From Phytohabitans flavus (GTDB taxonomy: Bacteria; Actinomycetota; Actinomycetes; Mycobacteriales; Micromonosporaceae), in NCBI RefSeq assembly GCF_011764545.1, contig NZ_AP022870.1, positions 6,516,001 through 6,580,000 of the forward strand: DNA of 64,000 nucleotides. The letters run 5' to 3'. The notes below the pieces were generated by a model. The model saw only the letters and a list, made by a program, of their open reading frames with translations. It was not told the DNA's origin and did not search any database. The first letter of the stretch is position 1. Each line of letters starts with the position of its first letter. Shown here piece by piece: positions 1 through 9,886 of the stretch. Position numbers and translations under genes: made by a program.

Positions 1-3000
1 GCCGACCGCACCGCGTACCTCAACGCCCGATCGTTGTGGCTCCAGGACTACTACCAGTCCGCGCTGTTCCTGCCTCCGCCCAGCCTGCGGGAGCGCGCCG
101 CCGGCCTGATCGACGGCAAGCCGAGCCGGGTGTGGCAGCTCGCCGGCCAGGGTGGGTTGGGCAAGACGATGCAGGTGCGGTGGCTGCTGGCCCGGCACTG
201 GGTGCCACGGCCGGCCAGCATTCCGTGCGCCCGGGTCGACTACGACGCCGTGGACGCCGTGATGTGCGCCCGATACCCGTTCCTCACGCTGGTCCTGGTC
301 GCCGAGCAGCTCGCGCCGCAGCTTCCACGAAACCCGTTCTCGTCGCTGCTGCGCGCATACGCGCCGTTCCTCGCACTCGCCCGGCTCGGCTCGCCGGGCC
401 GTGACGACATCGACGCCGTCGAGGCGCGCAAGGCGAACGAAGCCGTGCCTGAGCTGTTCGTGGAAGGGTGCCGCGCGGCCGGCGACCGTACGATCGTGGT
501 CGTCCTCGACACTCTCGAAGAGCTCTCGTTGCGGTACCCGCAGGAGACCGTGGAGCTCGTCCGGCAGCTAGCGGCAGTGGCCGAGAAGGTGAAGCGGCTA
601 CGGCTCGTGTTCGTCGGGCGCTACGCCATCCCCGCCGTCCGGCAGTCGTTCCCCAACGTCACCGACGTCCAGGTGGCCGCGTTCGACCGGGCGCGGGCCG
701 ACACATACCTGGAGAAGGTACGCGGCATCGCCGATCCCGAGCGCCGCCGCGACCTGGTGAGCCGCGCTCAAGGTGTGCCGTTCGTGCTGGCGCTCTACGC
801 CGACCTGGTCACCCACGACCCGGATGTCGTCCTCGATGAGGTGCACGACCGCGACCCCAGCTGCTGTACCTGGTCGACCGGGTGATCGACCGGATACGGG
901 AGCCGGTCGTCCGGTGGCTGGTGCGGTACGGCTGCGTCCCGCGCCGGCTCACCCTCGACTACGTGCGGGAGGTGCTGGCGCCGTTCGTGGTCCGTACCGC
1001 CTCGGGTGACACAAGCCTCGACGACCCGCTGCTCGACACGATCCGCGAGTGGTACGGCCGGCCGCTCTTCCGGATCGACCTCGGCGACCTGCGGGCGCGG
1101 CTGGAGCAGGGCTGGCGCGATCTCGAACGGTATGTGAGCACGTCGTCCTGGATCACCCCAGCGCCGGGCGAGCCGAGCGCGAGCACGTACGTGCTGAAGG
1201 CCGAGATCCTGGCCCCGCTGCGGGCCATCCTCGCCGACCGGCTTGTCCTGCGTGAGCTGCACAGCGAGTCCGCGCGGTTCTACCTGGCGCAGGCCGAGGG
1301 CGACAGGTCGCGACGAGCGCGCCACATGCGCGAGGCCGTTTACCACCTCGTGCAGGCCGGCGCCGAAGACCTGACGCAGCAGTGGCGTGGCATGGTCGAT
1401 GTCCTCCGCGAGGAGGGCGACCACGCGGGCCTCGGAGCCCTCTGCGCGGAGTTCCTCCGTTCGGAGTACATCGACGAGCAGGGCCGCACGCGGCACCGGC
1501 ACGACGGACAACCACTCGTCCCGCCTTCGCTCGCCATCGAGGCACGGTTGTGGCTCACCTACGCCGTACTGGCGAGGACGCTGCGGGAAGGACTATCCAA
1601 TCAGGACTTGAGGTGGCCGGAGCTGCCCTGGGAGCCCGTCCCGCGCAGACCCGCGGCCGGCTTCATCCCCATGTTCGACGGCCTGGTGACGCCCGCCTGG
1701 GTCGTTGCGGCGCTCGACGACCCGCGGCGCCATCAGCTGATACTCGCGGCCGTTGACCTCGTCCGGGCATCGCTCGCCCTCCGCCGGGGAGAGGTCGAGC
1801 TGGCCACAGCGATCAGCCAGAGGTGGCTCCAGCGGGCGGGAGACATCGGGCTCACCTTCGGGTTCGTCGGCGTGTGGGCCGTACGCCAGGCCGGCGGGGA
1901 CGAAGTGGACGTGCTCGAGCGGGTGACGAAGCTCGCCCTCGACTACCGCCGCCCGGCCGATGCCACGCTCACCTGCTCGGCGCTCGCCGACCAACTCGTC
2001 GCGACCGGCGACGTGGATGGGGCGGTGAGCTGGGTACGGCGCACGGCGACCGCAACCGGGCAGCTGTGGGACCGCTACCTTCGGCTGCTCACCGCGCGTG
2101 GCACGCCTGAGCGGGCGATCTCCAGGGAGCTGCCGGGCGAGGCAGACCAGCTTGCCCGCGCCGCCCAGCAGCGGGCGCGGGCCGAAGCACTGCTGGCCCT
2201 GCGCCGGCCGGCGGACGCTCTCGCGGCCCTGGCGTCCTCTATGGACGAACTCAACGAGCTGGTGCCGGACATCCGGGTCAGGCTGCGGGAGCAGGCGGAG
2301 TGCTTGAGCCTGATGGGGCGGGTGCACGGCAGCCTGCTCAGCCTCGACCAGGCGGCCTCGTCGTTCGAGCAGGCCACCGGCCTGTGGCGCGAGCTTGGCC
2401 ATCCACACGGCGAGCTGCGCACCGTGCGACACCATGCGGAGGTGCTGCTGCACGAGGCCGGCGACGTCGCGGGGGCCCTGCGGCTGCTGGAGCAAAGCCG
2501 CGTAGACGTCGGCCGTCCCGATGAGTCGACCGGGATCCGGCTCCTGCTCGCCGAGGCACGAAGCCGCTCGGGAGATATCGGGGAGTCGCTGGCGCTCGTG
2601 GACGCGGTGCTGAACGAGGGCGACCGGGCGCGGCCGTCGTACCAGCGGCAGGCGATGGCGGCGATCGTCGGGCTCATCGCCACCGGTGACGTCGAACGCT
2701 TCGGCCCCCGCCTGATCGAGGCAATCGTCAAGATCCAGCCGCCGGCAGCCGGGCTGCGGCTCCTCGAAGAGCTGCGATGGTCGCCCGCCAGGTCTCACCA
2801 GGGGGTGGCGCGCCAACTCCTGGCGGCGGTCAGGCCCGAACCGGACGGCTCCCCGCGCGAGCACGCAGTGCACGACCTCCAGCGGGCGTACTGTCTGCGC
2901 GCGCTCGCCCAGGACCACCTCGGCGAGGTACAAGACCTGCTGGAGCGGGCCGTCCGCGAGTCGGAGTCCTCCTTCCTCGCGTGGGAGGTCGTCCGCTCCT

Positions 3001-4445
3001 TCGGCGGCGAGGCACCGGAGTCCGCGTACGACGCGGCGGACGTAGATGGGCTGGACGGCATGCGTGCGGCGGTATGGCGCCTGCGGAGGGCCGAACTCGC
3101 CGCCACGCCGGACACCGGCGACCTCGACGAGGCCGATCGCCTGGCCCGCCAAGCGGCCGAGGTGTTCGAGACCGTTGCGAGCCGATCCTCGTGGCCGGCG
3201 GAGGCGCTGAGCCTTCGTGCCCTGATCGCCGCGCGTCGAGGTGAACGTGATGTCGCACAGCGGCACCTCGATACGGCCATGGCGCGGTACAGCCGGCTGG
3301 GCAACGTGCGGGGCGGGGAAGCCGCCCGGCGCGCGATCGCTGACCTCGCCGCGCCCGCGAATATTGGGGCACGGCAGCGCCCCGACGACGAGCTGTTGAT
3401 CAGTCCTGACCTGCTGCCGTCGGCGCTTCGGCAACGGCTGGAGGATCCCGGATCGCGCCCGTCGCGGGGCATGCTCAGGGCCGCGGTGCTCGGCGCCGAC
3501 GAGTCAGTCGGCGATCCCGTCCCGATCGACCGGGCCGTCCGGGTCGAGTCCGTCAAACCCACGGTGCTCGCGCTGCCGTGGGAGAGCGTCGCAGCCAGGG
3601 TCTACCGTTCGATCCCGGCGGAAGCGTCGGTTGGAAGGGACCGTGCCTGGGTCCGGTCGTTGCTGGAGCGCCAGGGCAACACGATGCCCGAGCGCCTGCG
3701 CGCCGTGGCTGAGGCCGCGGCCATGGACGACGCCGAGCCGCTGGACCCGTTCCTGCGCCGCGACCTTGAACGCGCGATCGACGCCAGCCAGCGGCGCAAA
3801 CGCCGGGTGCTCATCATCAGGGCCGACCGCGAGGTGGAGTCGTCGTGGGGGTACGGCTCTGTGGGGCAGGGCCTCGACCTGCGCGACAGCTACCGCCGGA
3901 TGGGCTGGGACACGGTGCAGGTACGCACCGGGGGGATAGAAGACGCCGCCATCGCCGGCCTCGCCCCGCTGGTCATCCACATCCAAGCGCGGTTGGAGGT
4001 CACCGGCGCGTACGGGTGGTTCGACATGACGTCGGAGGACATCGCGGTACGCGAAGATGTGAAGTCGGCGGGAGGGGGTGCCGGCATCTTCGACACCGAC
4101 ATCATCCGGTGGCTGAATGCATTCCGGGCGTCAGCCAAACCCGGCTACCCACCACCGGTCGTGGTCCTGGACCCGCTCGTGCCGCCGTCCGGCGACATGG
4201 TTCCGCCGCTGACCGCCCGCAACCTCCTCGCCGCCGGCGTATACCTCGACGGCGCCGCGATGGCCGTACTCGCCACCGGTTTGGTTGTCCGGGGCGACCC
4301 GGTCGCGCTTCAGGCGAGCTGGTTGGAGGGAGTCCAGCAGGGGATCCCGCTGCTGGACGTGCTGGCGAGCATGCAGCGGTACACCGACGACCGGTGCCCA
4401 GCGGCGCTGTTCGCGCCGAGCGCGACGTTCACCCTGGCCAGCTGA
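1..4445 (+). CDS. STAND-type P-loop NTPase with C-terminal CHAT-like region (5' partial, one frameshift)
   Basis: The frame is open from the first base, so the true start lies upstream. A Walker A motif (GQGGLGKT, encoded near 145-168) and a Walker B strand ending in aspartate (TIVVVLDT, near 490-510) define the NTPase. A winged-helix-like segment and a long helical, TPR-like region follow. The last ~200 residues (RVLIIRADRE, a VIHIQAR strand, VVVLDP, then RNLLAAGVYLDGAAMAVLATGL) resemble CHAT caspase-like domains, but the position that normally holds the catalytic Cys reads LDPL, so it may be a pseudo-protease. As sequenced, the frame stops at 883-885 and continues in the -1 frame. One more C in the CCCC run at 855-858 restores a smooth DPQLLYLVDRVIDRI sequence. 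The NTPase call is firm; the CHAT call is inference. A signalling or defence role follows from the family, not from direct evidence. Confidence 0.75.
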
Positions 4446-4456
4446 GGTCGGGCCGG

Positions 4457-5749
4457 ATGCGCAACCTGCGGGCCATCATCGAGAGCCTGGACGAGGACCT
4501 CTCCGCGTGGCGGGACGGCGCGGCGCAACCGCCCCTCGACAAGCACGCGAGCCAGATCGAGGGAGTCGTCGAGCAGGTGTCGACGGCACTCGCCGCACTC
4601 CGGCCGGCGCTCGACGATGCCGGGTCCGCGTCGCTGGTGACCCAGTCCGTGCTCGACTACCACCACATCTGGGACTTCTTCCGAGGCAAGCTCGCGCTCC
4701 GGTACGTTCCGATGTACCAGCCGCTGCTCGCGGCCGCGGACGACCTCGCCTGGGCAGCGTGGAGACCGGTACGCGACGCCTTCCGCGCCCATACCGGTAC
4801 CGAGCTACGCGAACCGCCACTCGTCTACTTCTCCCGGTCGGCGGTGCCATTCGCCGTGCCCAGGGGCGATGACTACCGGGACCTGCTGCCCCGCGGCGGG
4901 ATCTATACGGAGGAGGCCGGCAAGGTCGCCTCCGCCCTCGTCGTCCCGGTGGTCAGCCTGCCGTGGCACCGCACGAACTGGCTTCCGGTAACCCTGTCGG
5001 TCGCCCACGAGGTCGGCCACGTGGTCGTCGCCGACCTCGGCCTGGATCCCTGGCTGACCGACCGCCTCGCCGCCGCCGGCCTGGCCGAGGACCGGGCGGA
5101 CGCGTGGCTGGCCTGGCGCGAGGAGGTCTACGCCGACATCTTCGCCGCCGTTGTCTGCGGCGGCGCGACGGCGCTGTCGCTGCTCGGTCAGCTCCGCGCC
5201 GAGGACGCGGAGCAGCCGCCGCAGGCGCCCTGGGGCACCTACCCGCCGGCCTCGCTGCGGGAGCGGATCATCCGCGAGGTAGCGAACCGCCGCGGCGACG
5301 CTCCACCGTCAGCGCCGGCTGTGAGCGCGGGCGATTTCGCGACCGACGTCCCGGCCGTCGTCACCGCCCTGCTCGACGAGAGCCTTCCGGGAGCGGGGCG
5401 GCTCGGCGACCTTTTCTCCACCGTGGACACCGTCGAGACGCGGGATGACGCGGACAGGTTGGCGCGCGGACGGGACATGGGAGCGAGCGAGATCCGCGCC
5501 CTGCTGGCCGCCGCCACAAGGGCGTTCGAGGCCGCGCCGGACGACGTCGACCGGCTGGTCATGCAGCGAGCGGCGTTGACGGCGGCAGCCCACGCCCGGG
5601 AGGTCGGCCGGCGCAGCCGGCCCCGCCAACTCGCGGATCGGCTCGCGGACCGCGACCGGAAAGCGGGCCAACAGCTTGCCAGCCTCCTCGCACCAGTACC
5701 GACCCCGCACCGCACCCTCAGCCGGGGCCCTGTACGGCGGTCCGCGTGA
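4457..5749 (+). CDS. Zinc metallopeptidase-like protein (HExxH) paired with the NTPase
   Basis: This 430-residue protein starts at ATG, 11 bp after the NTPase stop, and is probably co-transcribed with it. The key motif is HEVGH (H184, E185, H188) in a hydrophobic helix, followed by an acidic helix (REEVYADIFA, E222-D227) that could give the third zinc ligand, as in gluzincin-type peptidases. No signal peptide or membrane segment is visible, so it is probably cytoplasmic. The N-terminal ~170 residues are helical and unrecognised. The tail overlaps the convergent acyltransferase gene by 32 bp. Adjacency to a STAND protein suggests an NTPase-controlled protease effector. That role is inference; only the HExxH signature is seen. 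Confidence 0.7.
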   Translation: MRNLRAIIESLDEDLSAWRDGAAQPPLDKHASQIEGVVEQVSTALAALRPALDDAGSASLVTQSVLDYHHIWDFFRGKLALRYVPMYQPLLAAADDLAWAAWRPVRDAFRAHTGTELREPPLVYFSRSAVPFAVPRGDDYRDLLPRGGIYTEEAGKVASALVVPVVSLPWHRTNWLPVTLSVAHEVGHVVVADLGLDPWLTDRLAAAGLAEDRADAWLAWREEVYADIFAAVVCGGATALSLLGQLRAEDAEQPPQAPWGTYPPASLRERIIREVANRRGDAPPSAPAVSAGDFATDVPAVVTALLDESLPGAGRLGDLFSTVDTVETRDDADRLARGRDMGASEIRALLAAATRAFEAAPDDVDRLVMQRAALTAAAHAREVGRRSRPRQLADRLADRDRKAGQQLASLLAPVPTPHRTLSRGPVRRSA

Positions 5750-7682
5750 GTTGTGGCAGCAGCCACGGGGCAATCCACTGCCGTACGCCCTCGGGGGTGA
5801 AGTGAAGGCCGTCGCTGCGGATCTGCACACCGCCCGCGCGCCAGGTGAACTTTCCGTCCGGGCAGACCCTTCGGTTGAGGTCGATCACGGTGGCGTGGTG
5901 CTGCTCGGCGGCGGTACGGAGCAGGCGGTTCCAGGCGTCCACCCGTTCCGGCTGGTCCTCGGGCCAGAGCCGGCCGTCCGGGCGTTCGGCCCGCCGCGTG
6001 TACGGAGCGGTCAGGATCACGACGTGGGCTAGGCGGGCGGAGACGATCTGGATGGCCTGCTTCAGCTCGCCGGCCAGGTACGCATCGAAGTCCGGTTCGC
6101 CGACGTGCTGGTACCGGCCGTGGAGCTCGCGGTCCATCAGCTCCCAGCGGTCCAGCAGGATCACGGCCAGGTCGGGGTCGTCCGCCTGGAGGCCCTGCCG
6201 CCAGCGGCGATCCCAGTGCTCGCACCCCGGGTAGTTGGGGTGCGGCTCCCCGATGTACCGGATCCGCGGCAGCCGCGCGATACCGCAGCCGGCCACGCCG
6301 CGTACACCGATCTTGATCGCCTTCTGTGGTGGCAGGTAGGCGGCCAGGGACCAGGACACCGAGTCGCCGAAGAACGTGATCCGCGGTTCTTTGCCGGGCC
6401 GGCGGCCCGCACGGTGCATCGGGGACTGTTTCGCGGCGACGGCGGGCTCGACGTTCAGGGCGATCGGCGCCGCCGGTGGCACGGTCGGGGGGATCGTCAC
6501 TACCAGGCCGATCACCGCCGCGGCGGTGATCGCGCAACCAGCGAACGCGGCGGCCGGCCGAGGGCGCAGCCGGGGCCAGCGTCCGCTGCGGACGGGCAGT
6601 TCCAGCAGCCGGTACGAGAGTGCCGCCACCGCGAGCGTGGCCACGCACCGCAGGGCGAACAGTCCCGGCCCGCTCACGCCGGTGCGTCCGGCGTCAAGCC
6701 AGGCGAACAGCGGCCAGTGCCACAGGTAGACGCCGTACGAGATCCGGCCAAGCAACACAAGCGGCGGTAACGCCAGCAACCGCGCGGTAGGTGCACCGGC
6801 GGCGACGACCGCGTGCGCGATGACCGCGGCCACGGCGATGGCGGCCACGGCCAGACCTCCCCGGTACAGCCAGGCCGCGCCGCCGTCGGCGTACACCAAT
6901 AGCCAGACGATGAGCGCGGCGCCGGCCGCGGCGGCGATGCCGAGCCGGCGTTGGCCTGAACGGGTTGGGGGCACGTCCACCCGCCTTGCCAGCAGCACGG
7001 CGAGCGCGCACCCGATAAGCAGGGCGGCCGCCCGCGTATCCGTGCCGTAGTAGACGCGGTCGACACGGTCCGGCCGGTACGACAGAGCGGCGGTCAGCGC
7101 GGACGCCCCGGCGCCGCCGACACAGACGGCCAGCAGCAGGGCGCGGCGCCGGCCGCTGAGCGGGCGGGTACGTACGGCGCGAACGGTCAGCAGGCCGGCC
7201 AGCACCAGCGGCCAGAGCAGGTAGAACTGCTCCTCGATGCCCAGCGACCAGGTGTGCTGGAGCGGCGACGGGGCGCCGGTGGCGGTGAAGTAGTCGCCGC
7301 CCCGGTCGGCCATCCGCCAATTCGCCACATAGGTGAGCGCGGCCACCGTGTCCCAGCGCAACGCAGGCAGTTCCTGCGGCGGCAGCAGCCACCGAGACAC
7401 GATCACGACGGTGACCACGACCAGCAACAGGGCCGGGAGCAGGCGCCGGACCCGCCGGCCCCAGAACGCGAGCAAGCCGATCGTCCCGGTGCCGGCATGT
7501 TCGTTCAGCAGCAGCGACGTGATCAGGTATCCGGAGAGGACGAAGAACACGTCGACGCCGAGGAAGCCACCGGGCATGAAGCCGATTCCGCCGTGAAACG
7601 CCAGCACGGCGGCGACCGCCAAGCCACGCACGCCGTCAAGGGCCGGCCGGTACGCAAAGCGACCACCAGATTCACCAGACAC
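5718..7682 (-). CDS. Membrane acyltransferase 3 family protein with C-terminal SGNH domain (OafA-like)
   Basis: The N-terminal part matches the acyltransferase_3 family: ALDGVRGLAV, the catalytic-type His in AVLAFHGG, GFLGVDVFFVLSGYLIT, and WSLGIEEQFYLLWP, spread over about ten transmembrane helices. The C-terminal ~250 residues form an SGNH hydrolase-like domain with FFGDSVSW (nucleophile block) and SDGLHFTPEG (Asp-His block). Such fusions O-acetylate cell-surface polysaccharides or peptidoglycan. The frame stays open upstream to an ATG at 7832, but the first 50 residues of that version are low-complexity. I chose the GTG at 7682 just before the conserved region; no well-spaced ribosome site decides the question. 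It is transcribed away from the next operon. Confidence 0.85.
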   Translation of the reverse strand: MSGESGGRFAYRPALDGVRGLAVAAVLAFHGGIGFMPGGFLGVDVFFVLSGYLITSLLLNEHAGTGTIGLLAFWGRRVRRLLPALLLVVVTVVIVSRWLLPPQELPALRWDTVAALTYVANWRMADRGGDYFTATGAPSPLQHTWSLGIEEQFYLLWPLVLAGLLTVRAVRTRPLSGRRRALLLAVCVGGAGASALTAALSYRPDRVDRVYYGTDTRAAALLIGCALAVLLARRVDVPPTRSGQRRLGIAAAAGAALIVWLLVYADGGAAWLYRGGLAVAAIAVAAVIAHAVVAAGAPTARLLALPPLVLLGRISYGVYLWHWPLFAWLDAGRTGVSGPGLFALRCVATLAVAALSYRLLELPVRSGRWPRLRPRPAAAFAGCAITAAAVIGLVVTIPPTVPPAAPIALNVEPAVAAKQSPMHRAGRRPGKEPRITFFGDSVSWSLAAYLPPQKAIKIGVRGVAGCGIARLPRIRYIGEPHPNYPGCEHWDRRWRQGLQADDPDLAVILLDRWELMDRELHGRYQHVGEPDFDAYLAGELKQAIQIVSARLAHVVILTAPYTRRAERPDGRLWPEDQPERVDAWNRLLRTAAEQHHATVIDLNRRVCPDGKFTWRAGGVQIRSDGLHFTPEGVRQWIAPWLLPQLTRTAVQGPG

Positions 7683-7910
7683 CGCGCGTGCTTGCCCGCG
7701 ACCTCCGACTTCATGCCGCCCCGGAGCCGTACCCCGCGCGGCGCGGCCCGCCGCCACACGGACCTGCTCGGTGCCAATCTGGCCGAACTCTCCCCCGGAA
7801 CCGCCACCGACCTGGCCGTCGCCAATTATCATCGTTTGTGCTATTAATCCGGACCTGGCTTCCCGCTTGGCGTTGAGGTACCGGACTCGCTAGGCCAGGA
7901 GGAGCTGAAC

Positions 7911-9044
7911 GTGAGCGACCAAGTGTGGAAAGCGCTCGACGAGGTGATCGCCGATGTGGTTGCTCCGCAAGCGCAGCCGGTGGACGAGCAGGGCGCATTT
8001 CCGAGCGAAGCCGTGGAGGCGCTGGCTGAGGCGGGCGTCCTCGGCGCGACGGTCCCGACCGCCGCTGGTGGAATGGGCTTCGGCCTCGCCGACGCCGCCA
8101 GAATCGTCGACCTGTTGAGCCAGTCCTGCGGCTCGACCGCGATGGTGACCATGATGCACTTCGCCGCCGTGCCCGTTCTCGCCGCACACGGCCCGAGGGA
8201 GATCGTCGACAGCATCGCGGCGGGCCGGCATCTGAGCACCCTCGCCTTCTCCGAGGCCGGCTCCCGCAGCCACTTCTGGGCTCCGGTGAGCACGGCCGCC
8301 CCGGCGGAGGACGACCGGATCGTGCTCGACGCGCGCAAGAGCTGGGTCACCTCCGCCGGCCACGCGGACAGCTACGTATGGTCCAGCAGGCCGCTCGCGG
8401 CGGACGGACCCATGACGCTGTGGTTCGTGCCGGCCGCGACCACCGGCGTGCGGGTGGCTGGGCCCTTCGACGGGCTGGGGTTACGCGGCAACGGATCGCG
8501 GCCCGTCCATGCCACGCAGGCGACAATCCCGCGGTCCGCGATGCTGGGGGCCGACGGCACCGGCCTGGACCTGGCGATGCAGCTGACCCTGCCGTGGTTC
8601 CTGGTGCTCAACGCCGCCTTCAGCGTCGGCCTGGCGGAAGCGACAGTTCGCGAAGCCGTCAGCCACCTGACGACGGCGCGCCTGGAGCACCTCGATCAGA
8701 CCCTTGCGGACCAGCCGACGGTACGCCGGGACATCGGGTTGATGCGGCTGCATACGGACACGGCGCGGGCGATGCTCAGCGACACGGTGACAGCGGTGGA
8801 AGCGGGCCGCGACGAGGCCGGCCTGCGAGTGCTGGAGGTCAAGGCAGTCGCCGCGGAGACCGCGATCGCGGTGACCGACCTCGCCATGAAGGCCTGCGGT
8901 GGCGCGGCGTTCCGGAAGGATCTCGGCATCGAGCGCAGGTTCCGCGACGCCCGCGCGGCGCGGGTGATGGCGCCGACGACCGACCAGCTGACCGACTTCG
9001 TGGCCCGGTTGAGCTGTGGCATGCCGATGCTGGCCGGTGCCTGA
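7911..9044 (+). CDS. Acyl-CoA dehydrogenase-fold flavoprotein, atypical active site
   Basis: This is a 377-residue protein with the acyl-CoA dehydrogenase layout: helical N-terminus, central beta domain (FDGLGLRGNGS corresponds to the usual GMRGT segment) and a C-terminal helical bundle ending CGGAAFRKDLGIERRFRDARAARVM. Where dehydrogenases carry the catalytic Glu in an EGT(N/S)EI motif, this protein reads APTTDQL, so it may not be an ordinary alpha,beta-dehydrogenase. Flavin monooxygenases of the DszC/SfnB type share the fold and lack that Glu. The GTG start has a GGAGG about 10 bp upstream. Its stop overlaps the next start (TGATG), which implies translational coupling. It is the first gene of the coupled set running to 12027. 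Confidence 0.8.
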   Translation: MSDQVWKALDEVIADVVAPQAQPVDEQGAFPSEAVEALAEAGVLGATVPTAAGGMGFGLADAARIVDLLSQSCGSTAMVTMMHFAAVPVLAAHGPREIVDSIAAGRHLSTLAFSEAGSRSHFWAPVSTAAPAEDDRIVLDARKSWVTSAGHADSYVWSSRPLAADGPMTLWFVPAATTGVRVAGPFDGLGLRGNGSRPVHATQATIPRSAMLGADGTGLDLAMQLTLPWFLVLNAAFSVGLAEATVREAVSHLTTARLEHLDQTLADQPTVRRDIGLMRLHTDTARAMLSDTVTAVEAGRDEAGLRVLEVKAVAAETAIAVTDLAMKACGGAAFRKDLGIERRFRDARAARVMAPTTDQLTDFVARLSCGMPMLAGA

Positions 9045-9886
9045 TGGGCCCGCTCGTCATGGGCGCCGTCTGTTACGACCCGAAGGTGGTCACGATCTGG
9101 ACCGGCTTCCGGCGCTGGTTCGTCGAGCGAGGCCTGCCGTTCGACTTCGTGCTGTACTCCAACTACGAACGGCAGGTGGAGGACCTGGTCGCCGGTCACA
9201 TCCAGGCCGCCTGGAACTCGCCGCTGGCGTGGGTCCGGGCCCGCCGACTCGCGTCCGCCCACGGGCTCACGGCGCGGCCGCTGGTCATGCGTGACACCGA
9301 TCGGGACCTCACGACGGTCATCGTGGTCCGTACCGACAGCGCGGCCGAGAAGCCCGCCGACCTCGACGGCCGCACCGTCGCCACCGGCGCGGTCGACTCA
9401 CCCCAAGCCACGCTGATCCCGCTGGCCGGCCTGGCCGAGTTCGGCGCGGAAGTCACCGTGCGCCGCTACGACGTCGGCGTCGGGCTGCACGGCGACCACA
9501 TCAGCGGCGAGCGGGACGCGGCACGCGCGCTCGCGGCCGGCGAGGTTGACGCCGCCTGCCTGCTCGATGCCTCGCACCTGACCTTCCTGCGCGAGGGCAC
9601 GCTGCGCGCCGGCGCCACGAGGGTGATCGGCCAGATCGGACCCTATGACCACTGCAACATGACCGTCGTCGACACCGCGCCCGCCGCGCTCGTCGACAGG
9701 TTCGCTGAACTCCTGCTGGGAATGAGCTACAGCGACGCCCGGCTGCGCCCGCTGCTCGATCTGGAAGGGCTGCACTCGTGGGAAGCCGGGCGGGTGACCG
9801 GCTACGAGGTGCTGGAGGCCGCGGCGGATCGTCTCGGCTTCTACGGGCCGGAGGGGCAGATCCTCGCGGCCGACTACAGGCCGTGA
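9044..9886 (+). CDS. PhnD/SsuA-like periplasmic-binding-fold protein lacking a signal peptide
   Basis: The protein has 280 residues and the fold of phosphonate/sulfonate-type substrate-binding proteins: WTGFRRWFVERGLPFDFVLYSNYERQVEDLVAGHIQAAWNSPLAW at the N-terminus, then a PADLDGRTVATG hinge and AALAAGEVDAACLLD. Unlike transporter components it starts directly at the first beta strand, with no secretion signal or lipobox, and no permease or ATPase gene is nearby. It probably acts in the cytoplasm as a ligand-binding or enzyme-partner protein. It overlaps the preceding gene by one base and the next by four (GTGA). The ligand cannot be read from the sequence. Confidence 0.75.
   Translation: MGPLVMGAVCYDPKVVTIWTGFRRWFVERGLPFDFVLYSNYERQVEDLVAGHIQAAWNSPLAWVRARRLASAHGLTARPLVMRDTDRDLTTVIVVRTDSAAEKPADLDGRTVATGAVDSPQATLIPLAGLAEFGAEVTVRRYDVGVGLHGDHISGERDAARALAAGEVDAACLLDASHLTFLREGTLRAGATRVIGQIGPYDHCNMTVVDTAPAALVDRFAELLLGMSYSDARLRPLLDLEGLHSWEAGRVTGYEVLEAAADRLGFYGPEGQILAADYRP

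Noticed and set aside
882..4445. A separate gene starting at GTG 882 that overlaps the previous stop (GTGA).
   Set aside because: Its first residues run on smoothly from the preceding frame (DPQLLYLVDRVIDRI), so one gene with a lost base is more likely.
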